DNA from: Methylocaldum sp. 14B
GTDB taxonomy: Bacteria; Pseudomonadota; Gammaproteobacteria; Methylococcales; Methylococcaceae
Direction: 5' to 3'
Assembly: GCF_002005105.1 (NCBI RefSeq)
Contig: NZ_MSCV01000033.1
Span: 1-64,000 of the forward strand
DNA length: 64,000 nt
Shown: positions 39,926 through 50,133 of the stretch, piece by piece
Position numbering within the stretch: the first letter of the stretch is position 1
How the letters are laid out: each line of letters starts with the position of its first letter
The notes under the pieces: generated by a model
The model's input: the letters and a program-made list of their open reading frames with translations, nothing else
Told to the model about the DNA's origin: nothing
Database searches by the model: none
Program-made: the position numbers and the translations under genes

Positions 39926-41025
39926 TCTTTTGATCTCGACAACACAAAAACAGCTCTTTTACCAAAAACCCACGATCCGTGATTTAGATACGGCCTCTCG
40001 AAAAAAAACCAAAATGCAGCCGCCACTATTACATGTACTACAATTTGGCTGCCAATCAAAACGAAATACGGAGTTTCCGCAGGTAGTATTCGGTCGGTAA
40101 ATGCTAAAACAATGTTAAGGTTGAACTGGTGAACGAGATAAAGGCTGTATGAAATCAGACCAATGCTTCCAAGAATAAAGCTCGCACGGGAACTCCTATA
40201 CCAGTTTTCAAACCGGTGTAATGCAATCAACAGTAGTCCAAACCCTGAGGCGAACATCAGATCGTCATACCGAGTTGCCTCCCAATCTCGTTCAGACCCG
40301 AGAGTAACCATCATCGCAACAATCCAACCCATGGCAAGAAACAGATCGATGCTCCATCGCATGGGGTTGCCTTTCAGTCGGGATAACCTGTAGTACACAA
40401 GACACCCAACTCCAAACATGGCGAAATATTCCAAAAATAAGCCGTACGATAAGTGATCTATAAATAGATTGAATACAACACTTAATGCGACGCATATCCA
40501 GACAAGCCTAAACATGTCTCTCGCTCCATTCTTCCTCTGCACATATGTAGCTATAAAAAGAGGAAGACCCATTAGCAAATAAAATTGCTCTTCATAACAA
40601 AGAGACCAATGAGCAGTTACAAAAAGACTGGGATTATCAATTGGATTTGTAGCCGGAGAAAAAACTAATGTCAACCACTGCGTGAGTGTAGCCGATTGGA
40701 TAAAGTCGATTACCGGTCTGTTTAGATCGTTAATACCCGTCGTAACTAGTTTTATAATTCGAGTGCTGATATAAAATAGCAACGAAGCCAAATATGGCGG
40801 ATAAATACGATTGATCCGCCGTCTCATGTAACTCCCAAAAGACATTCCGTTACGCAGCGCCGCCTCGGCACTCGCGGTAATGCAATAGCCACTAATCACA
40901 AAGAAGCACATGACGGCAGGGCCGCCTACCGGCACATGTGATACATGATGAAACACTACAGCAAGCGCAGCCACTCCCCGCCACCCATCTAGCATCGCAT
41001 ACCGCTCATGTACTCTATTCGCCAT
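39922..41025 (-). CDS. Acyltransferase-3 family membrane protein
   Basis: The 367-residue protein belongs to the OafA/acyltransferase-3 family: about ten helices, with the N-terminal catalytic-type His in LDGWRGVAALAVVFHHVSHV and the arginine segment GSYMRRRINRIYPPYL. These enzymes put acetyl or other acyl groups onto envelope sugars. It overlaps the next gene by 4 bp. The codons are A+T-rich compared with the rest of the locus. Confidence 0.87.
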   Translation of the reverse strand: MANRVHERYAMLDGWRGVAALAVVFHHVSHVPVGGPAVMCFFVISGYCITASAEAALRNGMSFGSYMRRRINRIYPPYLASLLFYISTRIIKLVTTGINDLNRPVIDFIQSATLTQWLTLVFSPATNPIDNPSLFVTAHWSLCYEEQFYLLMGLPLFIATYVQRKNGARDMFRLVWICVALSVVFNLFIDHLSYGLFLEYFAMFGVGCLVYYRLSRLKGNPMRWSIDLFLAMGWIVAMMVTLGSERDWEATRYDDLMFASGFGLLLIALHRFENWYRSSRASFILGSIGLISYSLYLVHQFNLNIVLAFTDRILPAETPYFVLIGSQIVVHVIVAAAFWFFFERPYLNHGSWVFGKRAVFVLSRSKE

Positions 41026-41075
41026 CTATAAACCTTAAAAGCAACAACTAGGACGGACTAACTTCACGACATGCA

Positions 41076-42191
41076 TTAACTACGCAGGACTACCAAGGCA
41101 ACGCGATTACAAAAGCGACTCGTTAATCGCTCCACAGCCAAAAATATGTTTGCTAGCGCCAAAGTAAATATAATGGAGATTGCTATAATAACGAAAATAA
41201 AAGAGTTTGTTAGAGTATGGTTAGCATATGACCATACTATCAAATACGAGGTTACCGATATTATTACAGCAAATTGGCATAGATAGACTGGAAACGAAAT
41301 CGCCCCTAGAGCCCTCGAAATTCTCGATACAAAAATGCTTTGCAAAAAGTTATTACAATAAATAACGTAGAGCACGATAGCTCCCATAATAGTATTGAAC
41401 CATAAATGTCCTCCACTTATTCGATTCGAAAGTCCGCCCAAAACCAATATCCCCATAACAATGACAGCAGCGCCGACCGGATTGGCAACGAATCGTTTCG
41501 AGCGAAAAAAATGGCCAATACTCCTTAAATAACATAGTAATACGCCGCACATAAATGATGCATAATGCAGATCGAAAACATAGAACATTCCAATCATGGC
41601 ACAAAGAACGACAATAGGATGCCTTAACTGTTCATACATCTGGAGATACAAAAAAACAACCAATGATCCAACCAACTCGATCGACATCGTCCACAAAAAT
41701 GGATTATATGAATTCGCAATAGAATGCTTTGTGAATACCCAGACATAAGAGTAATATAGCATCCTTAATGGATCAGCCTTAAATGGCAACATTCTCCCCA
41801 ACCAATCCTCTCGGTTTACAATATATGCCGCTTTCGCCGAGTAATTAAGATTCATTTCCATTAATAGATAAACCGTGAAACAGGAGAAAAAAATGGGGAT
41901 AGCGAGTCGAAAATAACGTTTTACGATTTGTCGGCCAATTACACTTCTCTGGCGCGAACTAAAAAATGACGCGGAGAGAGCATCCCCAGATAGTATAAAA
42001 AATATCGTGACTGCTAACGGGGCATTAAAAATCATTTCACATACACCCTGTTTAAAAGCAGGATATATCGTACCAAACGTTTCCGAGAATAGATGAAATA
42101 ACAGGACTATGAATGCCGCCCACCCCCTAATCCCATCTATTACTTCAAACCTCGTGCTTGATGCATTCAACGTTTCCTTCCCGTGATTCAT
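41076..42191 (-). CDS. Acyltransferase-3 family membrane protein (second)
   Basis: The 371-residue polytopic protein has the same fold as its neighbour: IDGIRGWAAFIVLLFHLFSE with the conserved His, then RQIVKRYFRLAIPIFF. The two are only distantly alike, so they are not a recent tandem duplication. It probably acylates a different position of the polysaccharide. It follows the polymerase gene by 9 bp in a strongly A+T-rich block, suggesting acquired DNA. Confidence 0.85.
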   Translation of the reverse strand: MNHGKETLNASSTRFEVIDGIRGWAAFIVLLFHLFSETFGTIYPAFKQGVCEMIFNAPLAVTIFFILSGDALSASFFSSRQRSVIGRQIVKRYFRLAIPIFFSCFTVYLLMEMNLNYSAKAAYIVNREDWLGRMLPFKADPLRMLYYSYVWVFTKHSIANSYNPFLWTMSIELVGSLVVFLYLQMYEQLRHPIVVLCAMIGMFYVFDLHYASFMCGVLLCYLRSIGHFFRSKRFVANPVGAAVIVMGILVLGGLSNRISGGHLWFNTIMGAIVLYVIYCNNFLQSIFVSRISRALGAISFPVYLCQFAVIISVTSYLIVWSYANHTLTNSFIFVIIAISIIFTLALANIFLAVERLTSRFCNRVALVVLRS

Positions 42192-42200
42192 ACCATTTTC

Positions 42201-43700
42201 TCATACACCTGATTGCGTTACCCGGCGACTCCTCATAATAAAATGAAGAACCAGAATTAATACTGTCGACCGAAGGAAAAGTGCATATTGCTGAGCTATC
42301 CCCGTTTCAGACTTTATGACTAGAAGATAAGCTGCGCTTGCGAGTATCAAGACACGCGTGACAGTTAAAGTATTCTGTAAACTACTGATAACACCAATCA
42401 CACCAAGGCTAGCTCCAATCAGAAACATGCCTAGCATCACACCCAACCACGAATAGTTCCAATACAATTCGCCAAGGAATGATGTCGATATATAGGTATC
42501 TGGATTTAAAGAGAGATGCAGTTCCCTGTTGAATAACTGCCCCACCGGTATGTGCGGCTTATCCGGCATAATCAACCTTGGTATAAAAACGAGTGGCAAC
42601 TCCACCAACGTATGCCCGTCCTGATATGGCACATCTTTCCCGACCCGAGAAACTATCAACTCCACTATAGATTTAAAGTCAACACGACCAACCGTAGCTC
42701 GTATACCCGATATAACGTCGTTGGTTTTTTGATTGGCTGTTAACGCCTTATTAAACAGGCTGGAGAAATCGCCAATACCTTGAGCAGCAGATAAATGCCG
42801 TTCTCCAAGTGTTGCCCTATAGGCATACGATAGAGGGACGTAGAAAATAACGAGTGAAATTCCGATGATTGCCCAACGTTGGGGAATCTTACCGTCGTGA
42901 AGCCACTTGGTTGTGATGAATATCAATATAAAAAAAAATCCAATCTCCTTGGAGTTGAGCATCAAGCCCATCGGAACCTTCATTGCAGCGATGCTCAATA
43001 TCAGAACCAGCAGAATTCTACTTTTGGAAACTAAATAAGCATGTGACAACAATACTGCTCCCGGCAGCTCTAACATACGCGCCAATACTAGCAAACTATC
43101 CTTGGTCGCACCTTGACTTACGTATTTTTCCCATCGTCCCGATGTCAACAATATGTCCCATGTCGACCAAAGGGATAGCCCGACGCAAATTAAACCAAAC
43201 CACACCAATTCGCGTAACCGCCAATCCGTTATTAACCATTTATCGGCACGTCTACGAAAAACTGCTACGCCAACGACGTAGCCGATAAGCCAGAAACTAA
43301 GCCCAGCCAAAATGGCAAGTTCGGCGTCTGTCAGCATCGAAGCCGATGGTGCTTTCCATCGACCAGGTAAGTCGATCAGGTATGACAGAAAATCGCTCGC
43401 ACCAAAGAATAAAAAGAAGACGGGACCCGCCATGACTGAGATCATGAGCGGGCCTTTCTTTTGGTCTATAAAAAACATGGGGAACGAAAGCAACGCGAAA
43501 AGCAATACAAGGTAAGGTGCGGGGTCGTGTCCTGTAGGTGTGTTGGCGAAATCGATAATGAAAAGAATCAGAAGAAATAAGACATTCGTTCCACCATAAA
43601 ACATTAAACGCGACAAAAACCCGCGTCTTTTTTCTGGGACAACTCCTTTTGAAGCATGATTGCCACGGAGGTACGAGTGTGGACCTACTGCAATAGTCAT
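42201..43700 (-). CDS. Wzy-like polysaccharide polymerase
   Basis: The 499-residue protein has about 12 hydrophobic helices with a large periplasmic-type loop (around residues 290-385, before DGHTLVELPLVF). This is the layout of O-antigen/exopolysaccharide polymerases. It has no strong sequence signature, as is usual for this group. Its place among glycosyltransferases, acyltransferases and a flippase supports repeat-unit polymerisation at the inner membrane. Loss of the neighbours' GC level is clearest here. Confidence 0.7.
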   Translation of the reverse strand: MTIAVGPHSYLRGNHASKGVVPEKRRGFLSRLMFYGGTNVLFLLILFIIDFANTPTGHDPAPYLVLLFALLSFPMFFIDQKKGPLMISVMAGPVFFLFFGASDFLSYLIDLPGRWKAPSASMLTDAELAILAGLSFWLIGYVVGVAVFRRRADKWLITDWRLRELVWFGLICVGLSLWSTWDILLTSGRWEKYVSQGATKDSLLVLARMLELPGAVLLSHAYLVSKSRILLVLILSIAAMKVPMGLMLNSKEIGFFFILIFITTKWLHDGKIPQRWAIIGISLVIFYVPLSYAYRATLGERHLSAAQGIGDFSSLFNKALTANQKTNDVISGIRATVGRVDFKSIVELIVSRVGKDVPYQDGHTLVELPLVFIPRLIMPDKPHIPVGQLFNRELHLSLNPDTYISTSFLGELYWNYSWLGVMLGMFLIGASLGVIGVISSLQNTLTVTRVLILASAAYLLVIKSETGIAQQYALFLRSTVLILVLHFIMRSRRVTQSGV

Positions 43701-43845
43701 TATTGGATTAGCAAAAAATCGGAGATTTAGTTATTGTCAATAGACCCGAAATCAAGCGCTCACGATATTGAAAGACAGGCCTCAGCATGTCATTCCTCTA
43801 TCTAATAAAAACTTCGATGACAGAGAACCCATCCTCTTTCAATCG

Positions 43846-46542
43846 TCACTCGCATACTCCGGATGACACAGATGATGCGGTAATTTTTTGGGTATTACTG
43901 CCTTTGTCCTTCACACGCAACTGGCTTGCAACGTTGGTGCATGTATTGGAGTACAGCGAGGTATTCCAAACCGTTGCTGCATTTGTGAGCAAACCAACAC
44001 GGCCGAGTTGTCCACCGACACAAGTTTTTATCGGTGCGGCCCCAACTACGTCCTTGATGACGTTGTGGTGAACTAGCGTGTTGTTAATGACCTTCCATTT
44101 GTTGGGTGTCGGACCATCCCACCAACTCGGTACCATGGATATCGCCCCACCGGCAAAGCCGTCCGCCTGAATCACGGTATTTCTCGCGATGGAAATCCCA
44201 TACGCAGCTATTGGCGGCGTGGAAGCAGGTGTCGGCGAAGCCCCGTACGATGCCATGATTCCCGACCAGCTACAGTCCGAGTTCCAGTTGTATTCGTGAT
44301 CGATGGTGTTGCCCCGGACTTCGAGGAAATATTGGAAAAAGGTCGATGCCTTACACTCCGGGCAGACGGAATCGACGGCACTATAGAAGGGATGCAAGGT
44401 AATACCGGAGGTGTCGTATTGGTGATTGCCTTCGATGACCGAGTCGGCGGCCTGAGCCCACATTCCGATCACGCCGCCGCCCTCTGGATCAGTCGGTTTA
44501 CTTTTGCGATTGCTCTTGAGGCAAAGCGGTGAGCGATGGTCTACCCGATTGTCCACGGTGTAAACCTGCCAGAATTCCCGACCTACGGTTAACCGACTTC
44601 CCGCTTTAGGGACTACGTCCCAAGCCGGCGAGACAGTTAGCGTCACTCCCGCAGCATCGGTTTGATAGGAAACGATGCGGCGCACCTGCCCAAGGCCCCG
44701 TCCCTGAGCAATCTGTACCCAGTGTTCGTCGTAATAGCTTGAGGATGTCGGTTTCCCATTTTGCTGCTTGACCAGAGGACCGGGTACTCTGACGGTATCG
44801 GACGTCGCCGCCAGCACCTTCTGTGCCTTGGAAAAAGCAAAGGTGTTATGGTTGTTGTCGAATGCTATCGCTTCGCCGTCGCCGGTCTTATCGGCCGTAC
44901 AGGTTGCCGTGTTCTGAGACACCAGTACATTCTCCTGGTTATTGCGCAGGTGCCAAAAGAAGGCGGCGCGCCAGCCTTTCGGATCGGTCGCCGGGTTGTA
45001 TAAAAACTTGGTCGAGGCTCCATCCGCCGTATTGCCGCTGAAATCGAGCCGCCTGGATGCACCGATCTGGCTGGCAATGGTTCCCTGCCTGATCGAAACG
45101 TCCATATAGCTGCCGGGTTTGAACGTATTGAACGCGACGACAGAATCGTCCATGTGGAATTTTTCGTTCACATTGTTCGAGTCTCCATCTATGAATAACG
45201 CGGTATCGTAAGCACCGAACTCGTTGTAGGTGACGAAAAGGCGCTCGACCGACAGCCCGCCATTAACCACAGCGCGAAACGGTTTATCGAAAACATTTCT
45301 CGTAATCACGACGTCCTTGACTGCTTTCGGCTCCTTTTCATCATTTGCCGTGTACCAGATTTTGCCCAACTGCAAGATGGAAGCCCGGCGAGCGGTCGAC
45401 TTGTATTTCCGGGCATCCTTGAAGGTAATGCCCTGTACCGTATTGCGCCCCAGCAGGGTAAAAGTTGGAGACGGTCCCTGATGGTTGTCGTCCCATCCGG
45501 CACCACGAATCACGGTCGTTGCAGCGGCGCCTTCGCCGACTAGGTTCACACCCTCGGGGACAACAATGCCCGCCCTATATTGCGTAGCCGAACTATCGCT
45601 GAGGTTCCACACGCCTTTGCCAAACAGCACGGTGCCGCCGAGAGGCCCTTCTGCGGCATCCTTTATGGCATCGTAGACACAACGGGTGTCGTCTTTTCCA
45701 TCGTTGGGAAAACATCCGTAGCGGTAAACCGGAAACTCGACCATTTCTTCCGGATCGGGCCGTACTGACAGCTTCTGCTTATCCAATCGAACCCAACTCA
45801 CGCCGTCACGGCTGACCTCGACCGTGTAAACACCTGCCGGCAGGACGGCAGGCAAATCGACTCTAGCCACGTAGTGCTCGATCGCAGTGTCGGGATTGCC
45901 GTCGTCGGAAGCAGAAAGCGTGTAAGCCGGTTTCGACGGATCGACATTGACGAGTCTTACCTGCGTCAGTTTGCCGGGAACAGGCTGTAAATTCCGACCG
46001 ACGACCTTCAGATAACGGGGCAGCGACGCCACCGAGTCGGTTTCATAGACGTACGCCGGACTGATCCAGAGTGGCCGGGCGTCGTTGATCAATACACCGT
46101 TGCTCCATTGCTGATCTCTACCCCGCACCCACAAGGCATAGGACCGGCCATTCTCTACGACCTTCGGCAGCTTGATGGTCAACGAGTCGGGAACATTGCC
46201 GTTGCTGATTACTGGCGCAATACCCGTGTTAGACGTCGAATTCGTCGGTACCGAGGATGGAGGGCGGAGTTCCCGAGTCGTATCGTCAACGGCCTCATAC
46301 ACCACGATATCGTCCGGAGCGAAGCCATAGCCGGGCAGAAGCAGAAGATCATCCGGTTCGGCCCGCACCGGACTTTGGTAGGCCGGCTGACTGTATAGCG
46401 TTGCGGAAATTGTCAGCTCAGGCATCGCCGCAAACAGCAACCCGACAAGAGCCGGAGCCCATGAACCAAATAGAGGCCGCGAAGGAGACGAACCGCCACG
46501 TTCAGTCGGTGCTTCTGAGGAAGATATGTTTCTCTTGCCCAT
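43846..46542 (-). CDS. Exported right-handed beta-helix (pectate-lyase-like) protein
   Basis: The 898-residue protein has a signal-like segment near residues 27-47. An N-terminal beta-sandwich part of about 260 residues follows, then a pectate-lyase-3-type motif around YGCFPNDGKDDTRCVYDAIKD...GGTVLFGKGVW. After this comes a long parallel beta-helix with repeated N-N-T and IT/V patterns (ITRNVFDKPFRAVVNGG and VIEGNHQYDTSGITLHP). Cysteines are frequent. It lies inside the exopolysaccharide locus, so it may be a lyase or epimerase acting on the polymer. No catalytic residues can be named. Confidence 0.75.
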   Translation of the reverse strand: MGKRNISSSEAPTERGGSSPSRPLFGSWAPALVGLLFAAMPELTISATLYSQPAYQSPVRAEPDDLLLLPGYGFAPDDIVVYEAVDDTTRELRPPSSVPTNSTSNTGIAPVISNGNVPDSLTIKLPKVVENGRSYALWVRGRDQQWSNGVLINDARPLWISPAYVYETDSVASLPRYLKVVGRNLQPVPGKLTQVRLVNVDPSKPAYTLSASDDGNPDTAIEHYVARVDLPAVLPAGVYTVEVSRDGVSWVRLDKQKLSVRPDPEEMVEFPVYRYGCFPNDGKDDTRCVYDAIKDAAEGPLGGTVLFGKGVWNLSDSSATQYRAGIVVPEGVNLVGEGAAATTVIRGAGWDDNHQGPSPTFTLLGRNTVQGITFKDARKYKSTARRASILQLGKIWYTANDEKEPKAVKDVVITRNVFDKPFRAVVNGGLSVERLFVTYNEFGAYDTALFIDGDSNNVNEKFHMDDSVVAFNTFKPGSYMDVSIRQGTIASQIGASRRLDFSGNTADGASTKFLYNPATDPKGWRAAFFWHLRNNQENVLVSQNTATCTADKTGDGEAIAFDNNHNTFAFSKAQKVLAATSDTVRVPGPLVKQQNGKPTSSSYYDEHWVQIAQGRGLGQVRRIVSYQTDAAGVTLTVSPAWDVVPKAGSRLTVGREFWQVYTVDNRVDHRSPLCLKSNRKSKPTDPEGGGVIGMWAQAADSVIEGNHQYDTSGITLHPFYSAVDSVCPECKASTFFQYFLEVRGNTIDHEYNWNSDCSWSGIMASYGASPTPASTPPIAAYGISIARNTVIQADGFAGGAISMVPSWWDGPTPNKWKVINNTLVHHNVIKDVVGAAPIKTCVGGQLGRVGLLTNAATVWNTSLYSNTCTNVASQLRVKDKGSNTQKITASSVSSGVCE

Positions 46543-46550
46543 TTCGCGCC

Positions 46551-47678
46551 TCAGGAAATTACGAAATCAGGTTTTGGCTCATCGGCGAGCAGCCATCCAT
46601 AAACAGCGTCCATCATTCCGGCGATCTTCAGCCACCCAAAGTCCTCCTCGATCCACTGCCGTCCCTCGCTGCCCATTGAATGGAGTTCCTCGTCCGTAAG
46701 CCGCATGGCCGAGGCCAGCACTTGTTTCAACGCCTCCAGATCCGGCTGTATGCACCATCCGCAGCCGCGCTTGTCCAGTTCAGTCCAGGGAGTTTCCACA
46801 GTGGTAATGACCGGTGTCCCTTGCGCTAAGGCTTCGGCAATGGCGATCCCGAAGTTCTCGGAGAAGGTCGGCAATACGAATAGTCGGGCCGATGCTAAAA
46901 GTTGCTTTTTGTCCTGTCCCAAGACTTCGCCCAAAAATCGCAAGCGAGGTGCGCCACTTTCCCGCGCCAGCTGCACCATACTGTGGCCGTAGGACGAATC
47001 GATTTTCCCGGCGATAAGCAATTCCCATTCGGGATACTGATCCGCGATCGCGCACCAAGCCGGGATCAACAGGTGCAAGCCCTTTTTCTCATGAATGCGG
47101 CTGAGAAAAACGAGGCGTTTCCCCTCTTTGGGGATATCCGACACATCCGGAATATCAACGCCGTTGGGAATGATCGCCACCGGTTGCCGAAATCCCAGCC
47201 TTCTGACATCGTCCAGTTCTAACGGCGCAGTGACGTGAAAACAGTCGACCCGCATAAGCGCTGGCCTTTGCAAGCTATACCAAAAGGGCCTTTTCACGGC
47301 GGCTTTGTATGCCCAACTCCAGGGACTGAACATGCCGCGTGGACTCCAAACCAGCTTGACCGGAGGCCGTGCTCCGAGAAAGAGCGGAAACAGATTGGCG
47401 ATACGCCAGACTCCGTGACCGTGCAGAATTCCCGGTTGGCGAATCATTTCCTCCTTGAAATACCGAACGGCCGCCCTTGGCGCCATCCCGACGCGGCACG
47501 CGGGACCGTCGAAGGTGCGTAGCAGCGCCTGATGCGGCCATTCTTTTGGATCTTTTCCGAGAGCCGCGACCGTAACATCGTGCCCTCGAAGTTGCAGATG
47601 ATGCGCAAGCGCGCCAACCGAATAAGTCGGCCCGGCCGAAGGGTTATCGACGCTTTGCAAAACTTGGTGGATTTTCAT
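46551..47678 (-). CDS. GT4-family glycosyltransferase
   Basis: The 375-residue protein carries GT4 features: MKIHQVLQSVDNPSAGPTYSVGALAHHL at the N-terminus, FLSRIHEKKGLHLLIPAW at the start of the donor domain, and FVLPTFSENFGIAIAEALAQGTPVITT with the conserved Glu pair. It overlaps the flippase gene by 4 bp (ATGA), a sign of translational coupling. It is cytoplasmic and adds a sugar to the lipid-linked repeat. The donor is unknown. Confidence 0.87.
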   Translation of the reverse strand: MKIHQVLQSVDNPSAGPTYSVGALAHHLQLRGHDVTVAALGKDPKEWPHQALLRTFDGPACRVGMAPRAAVRYFKEEMIRQPGILHGHGVWRIANLFPLFLGARPPVKLVWSPRGMFSPWSWAYKAAVKRPFWYSLQRPALMRVDCFHVTAPLELDDVRRLGFRQPVAIIPNGVDIPDVSDIPKEGKRLVFLSRIHEKKGLHLLIPAWCAIADQYPEWELLIAGKIDSSYGHSMVQLARESGAPRLRFLGEVLGQDKKQLLASARLFVLPTFSENFGIAIAEALAQGTPVITTVETPWTELDKRGCGWCIQPDLEALKQVLASAMRLTDEELHSMGSEGRQWIEEDFGWLKIAGMMDAVYGWLLADEPKPDFVIS

Positions 47679-49012
47679 TTCGAGACAGTCATCAAACGCC
47701 GATCATCTTGACCATCATTGCGAGTTTGTAGACTTTGGACGCCTTGCTCCGAACTGCTTGCACCCGCCACGATCATGTTCATGACCATCTGAAGGCCGAA
47801 GTAAATCGGCACGGCGATGGCGGCGCCCGGCATGCCCCAGAGGACGATGCCGTAATATGCAATCAGCAGTCCGGAGACGGCTGCGATGCTTCGAACAGCC
47901 AAAATACGTCCGGTAAAACCGTATGCGTAACAAACTTTCTCGAAAACGTTCGAAATGACGAGCAAGCTGTAACCGCCTGCAATCCAGGGTATGAGATTCG
48001 CACCTACCCAGTATTCCCGCGCCAGGAAAATTTCCACAATAAAATCCTTAAGAAGGAACGATAAAACGAAACCCGCCCCCGAGATGAGAATGATCAGGAC
48101 GAGCCATCTCCTCAATATCTTGTGGGCATGATCATGATTGCCGGCAGCGACACTCTGGTAATAAACGGGACGAACTGATAAATCGAAGGTACCGGCCATC
48201 ATCAAAAAAGGCCGGCTCAATAATCCATAGGTGGCGGCATAGACGCCCGCCTTATCCACGCCGAGCAATGCAGCCAGGATGTAGCGATCTCCGACGCCGC
48301 TCACCGAATCCATGATGGCCAACGGAGCCAGCGGCAGAGAATACCGTGCGACGGCATGGCGCAGCGTCGGACATACCGCCAATTTCGTTTTGCCGGTACT
48401 GATCCTGCCTTCCGGCTGCACCAGCAGGTAAATCAGAATCAGCGTCAAGCTCGTTGCTATCGCATAGCCGGCGAAAACCGATTCGACGCTCGATTCCCAC
48501 AACAAGATCGCCGCGATAGCCAACAAAGGCCTGCCCCAAGCCTCGAAAATGGTTATCAGGGAATAGGCCCGTTGGCGCCGAGCTGCGTTCAGCAATACCG
48601 TTTCGAGGTTTCGAAACCCCTCCAAAACAAACAGTAACGCCATCAACACCACCACGCCGAGTGAACTCACCTTAAAATGATTGATGATCGGCCAACTCAA
48701 CGCCAAAGTGGCTAGCACAATGAGGATTCGTCGCCACAGCATGCTCACCAAAGTTTTCCGAAAAAGAGCGAGCCTGGATTCGGCATACTCCGGATAGAGC
48801 CGAAGCGAAGCCTGCATAATCGGGTTTATCAGCGTGCCTTGCACGACCGTGAAAGCACCCAGCAGCAGCGTGATCGAGCCATAAGTTTCCGGTGGGGCAA
48901 ATTCGGTCAAGGCCCGTACTCCCGCCAAAGCGCCCAAGGCCGACATCACCTGGGCCAGGGCCGCCCAACCGCCTTCCCTGATCAATCGGCTTCTCGATTC
49001 CATGCTTTTCAT
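47675..49012 (-). CDS. Wzx-like oligosaccharide flippase
   Basis: The 445-residue protein has about 12-14 helices, begins with SRLIREGGWAALAQVMSALGALAGVRAL and matches the polysaccharide-transport (MOP/MATE) flippases that turn lipid-linked repeat units to the periplasmic face. It is coupled by 4-bp overlaps to the glycosyltransferases on both sides. Together with the Wzy-like protein it indicates a Wzx/Wzy-dependent route. Confidence 0.83.
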   Translation of the reverse strand: MKSMESRSRLIREGGWAALAQVMSALGALAGVRALTEFAPPETYGSITLLLGAFTVVQGTLINPIMQASLRLYPEYAESRLALFRKTLVSMLWRRILIVLATLALSWPIINHFKVSSLGVVVLMALLFVLEGFRNLETVLLNAARRQRAYSLITIFEAWGRPLLAIAAILLWESSVESVFAGYAIATSLTLILIYLLVQPEGRISTGKTKLAVCPTLRHAVARYSLPLAPLAIMDSVSGVGDRYILAALLGVDKAGVYAATYGLLSRPFLMMAGTFDLSVRPVYYQSVAAGNHDHAHKILRRWLVLIILISGAGFVLSFLLKDFIVEIFLAREYWVGANLIPWIAGGYSLLVISNVFEKVCYAYGFTGRILAVRSIAAVSGLLIAYYGIVLWGMPGAAIAVPIYFGLQMVMNMIVAGASSSEQGVQSLQTRNDGQDDRRLMTVSK

Positions 49013-50133
49013 CTACTTATTGCCAGACAGTCTTCGAACGCCTGGTGAACACGCTGCCGATAGCTGGCATGTGAGAAATAATCCAGCTCCTCCGGAACCC
49101 TGCGAGGCTTCTGCAAGGCTTTCAAGATGCCCCGCATGATGTCCTCGGGATCGAGCGGGTCGACCAATTCTCCGAGGAGTCCTTCGCGGAGCGCTTCACG
49201 GCTTCCGTCCAGCTTGCTGGCGACAACGGGAATGCCACAGGCCATGGCTTCCAGCAGAACAATCCCGAAACCCTCTCCGCGACTCGGCATCACATAGGCA
49301 TCGGCAAGCCGGTAGTGATCGGCTTTTTCCGATTCCGCGACCATTCCGCTGAACACGACACGGTCGGCTAGCCCCAGGGATTTGACTTTCCCTTCCAGGC
49401 GCATCCGGTCTTCGCCGTCGCCCGCAATCAGGTAGGCAATGTTCGGAATCTCCTTCGCCAGACGGGGCAGGACTTCGATAACTTCGTCGAAGCCTTTGTG
49501 CCGCTCGAATGACGGCAGACGGCCCAGGGTCAAGAGCACCGTCCGATCCTCCAAACCGTAACGGGCAAGCAGTTCCGTGTTTTTCGGGCCGGGCCGGAAG
49601 GCGCTCAAATCCACGCAGTTGGGCAGCACGACTCCCTTCGCTGGATCGATCCCGGACCATTCGGCAAAACGCTTTGAGGTCAATTCACTAACGGCGATAA
49701 AAGCCGACACATACCGAGCTAACCGGTTGGCCAATCGGCTACGGGTGGGCGTCCAGGCATCTATGCCGTGCACAATCAGCACCAGCGGACATTTCGCCAA
49801 CTTGCTCAAGAGCCAGGCGATAGGCAGAAGGTGGATATGTCCGCACACTACCAAATCGAAGCGCCTGTCGCGTAGCATGTCTATTGCGATCGTACGCACG
49901 TAACGAAGGCGACCTCCGACGCCGCGAACTTCATAATCGAGGCCTGGGGGAAAACTTTCGGTAATCGGAAATTTCACCAGCCGAGGATAAGCGACCACTT
50001 TCGGAGCTTTTGGATGGCTGCACAATGCGCCAAGAAAATCCTTATTGAATCGGGAAATTCCCCCATGACCGCCGAACGCGTCGGTGACCAATACGAGAAT
50101 TCTTGTTCTTGTCGCTTTTTCAGGATTTTGCAT
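49009..50133 (-). CDS. GT4-family glycosyltransferase
   Basis: The 374-residue protein has the N-terminal ILVLVTDAFGGHGGISRFN, with a Gly-rich acceptor loop. Its donor domain has LLTLGRLPSFERHKGFDEVIEVLPRL and YVMPSRGEGFGIVLLEAMACGIPVVASKLDG with the E-x7-E motif. It is a typical GT4 for exopolysaccharide repeats. It begins this transcription unit after a 300-bp gap from fcl that contains a MITE-like element. Confidence 0.88.
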   Translation of the reverse strand: MQNPEKATRTRILVLVTDAFGGHGGISRFNKDFLGALCSHPKAPKVVAYPRLVKFPITESFPPGLDYEVRGVGGRLRYVRTIAIDMLRDRRFDLVVCGHIHLLPIAWLLSKLAKCPLVLIVHGIDAWTPTRSRLANRLARYVSAFIAVSELTSKRFAEWSGIDPAKGVVLPNCVDLSAFRPGPKNTELLARYGLEDRTVLLTLGRLPSFERHKGFDEVIEVLPRLAKEIPNIAYLIAGDGEDRMRLEGKVKSLGLADRVVFSGMVAESEKADHYRLADAYVMPSRGEGFGIVLLEAMACGIPVVASKLDGSREALREGLLGELVDPLDPEDIMRGILKALQKPRRVPEELDYFSHASYRQRVHQAFEDCLAISR

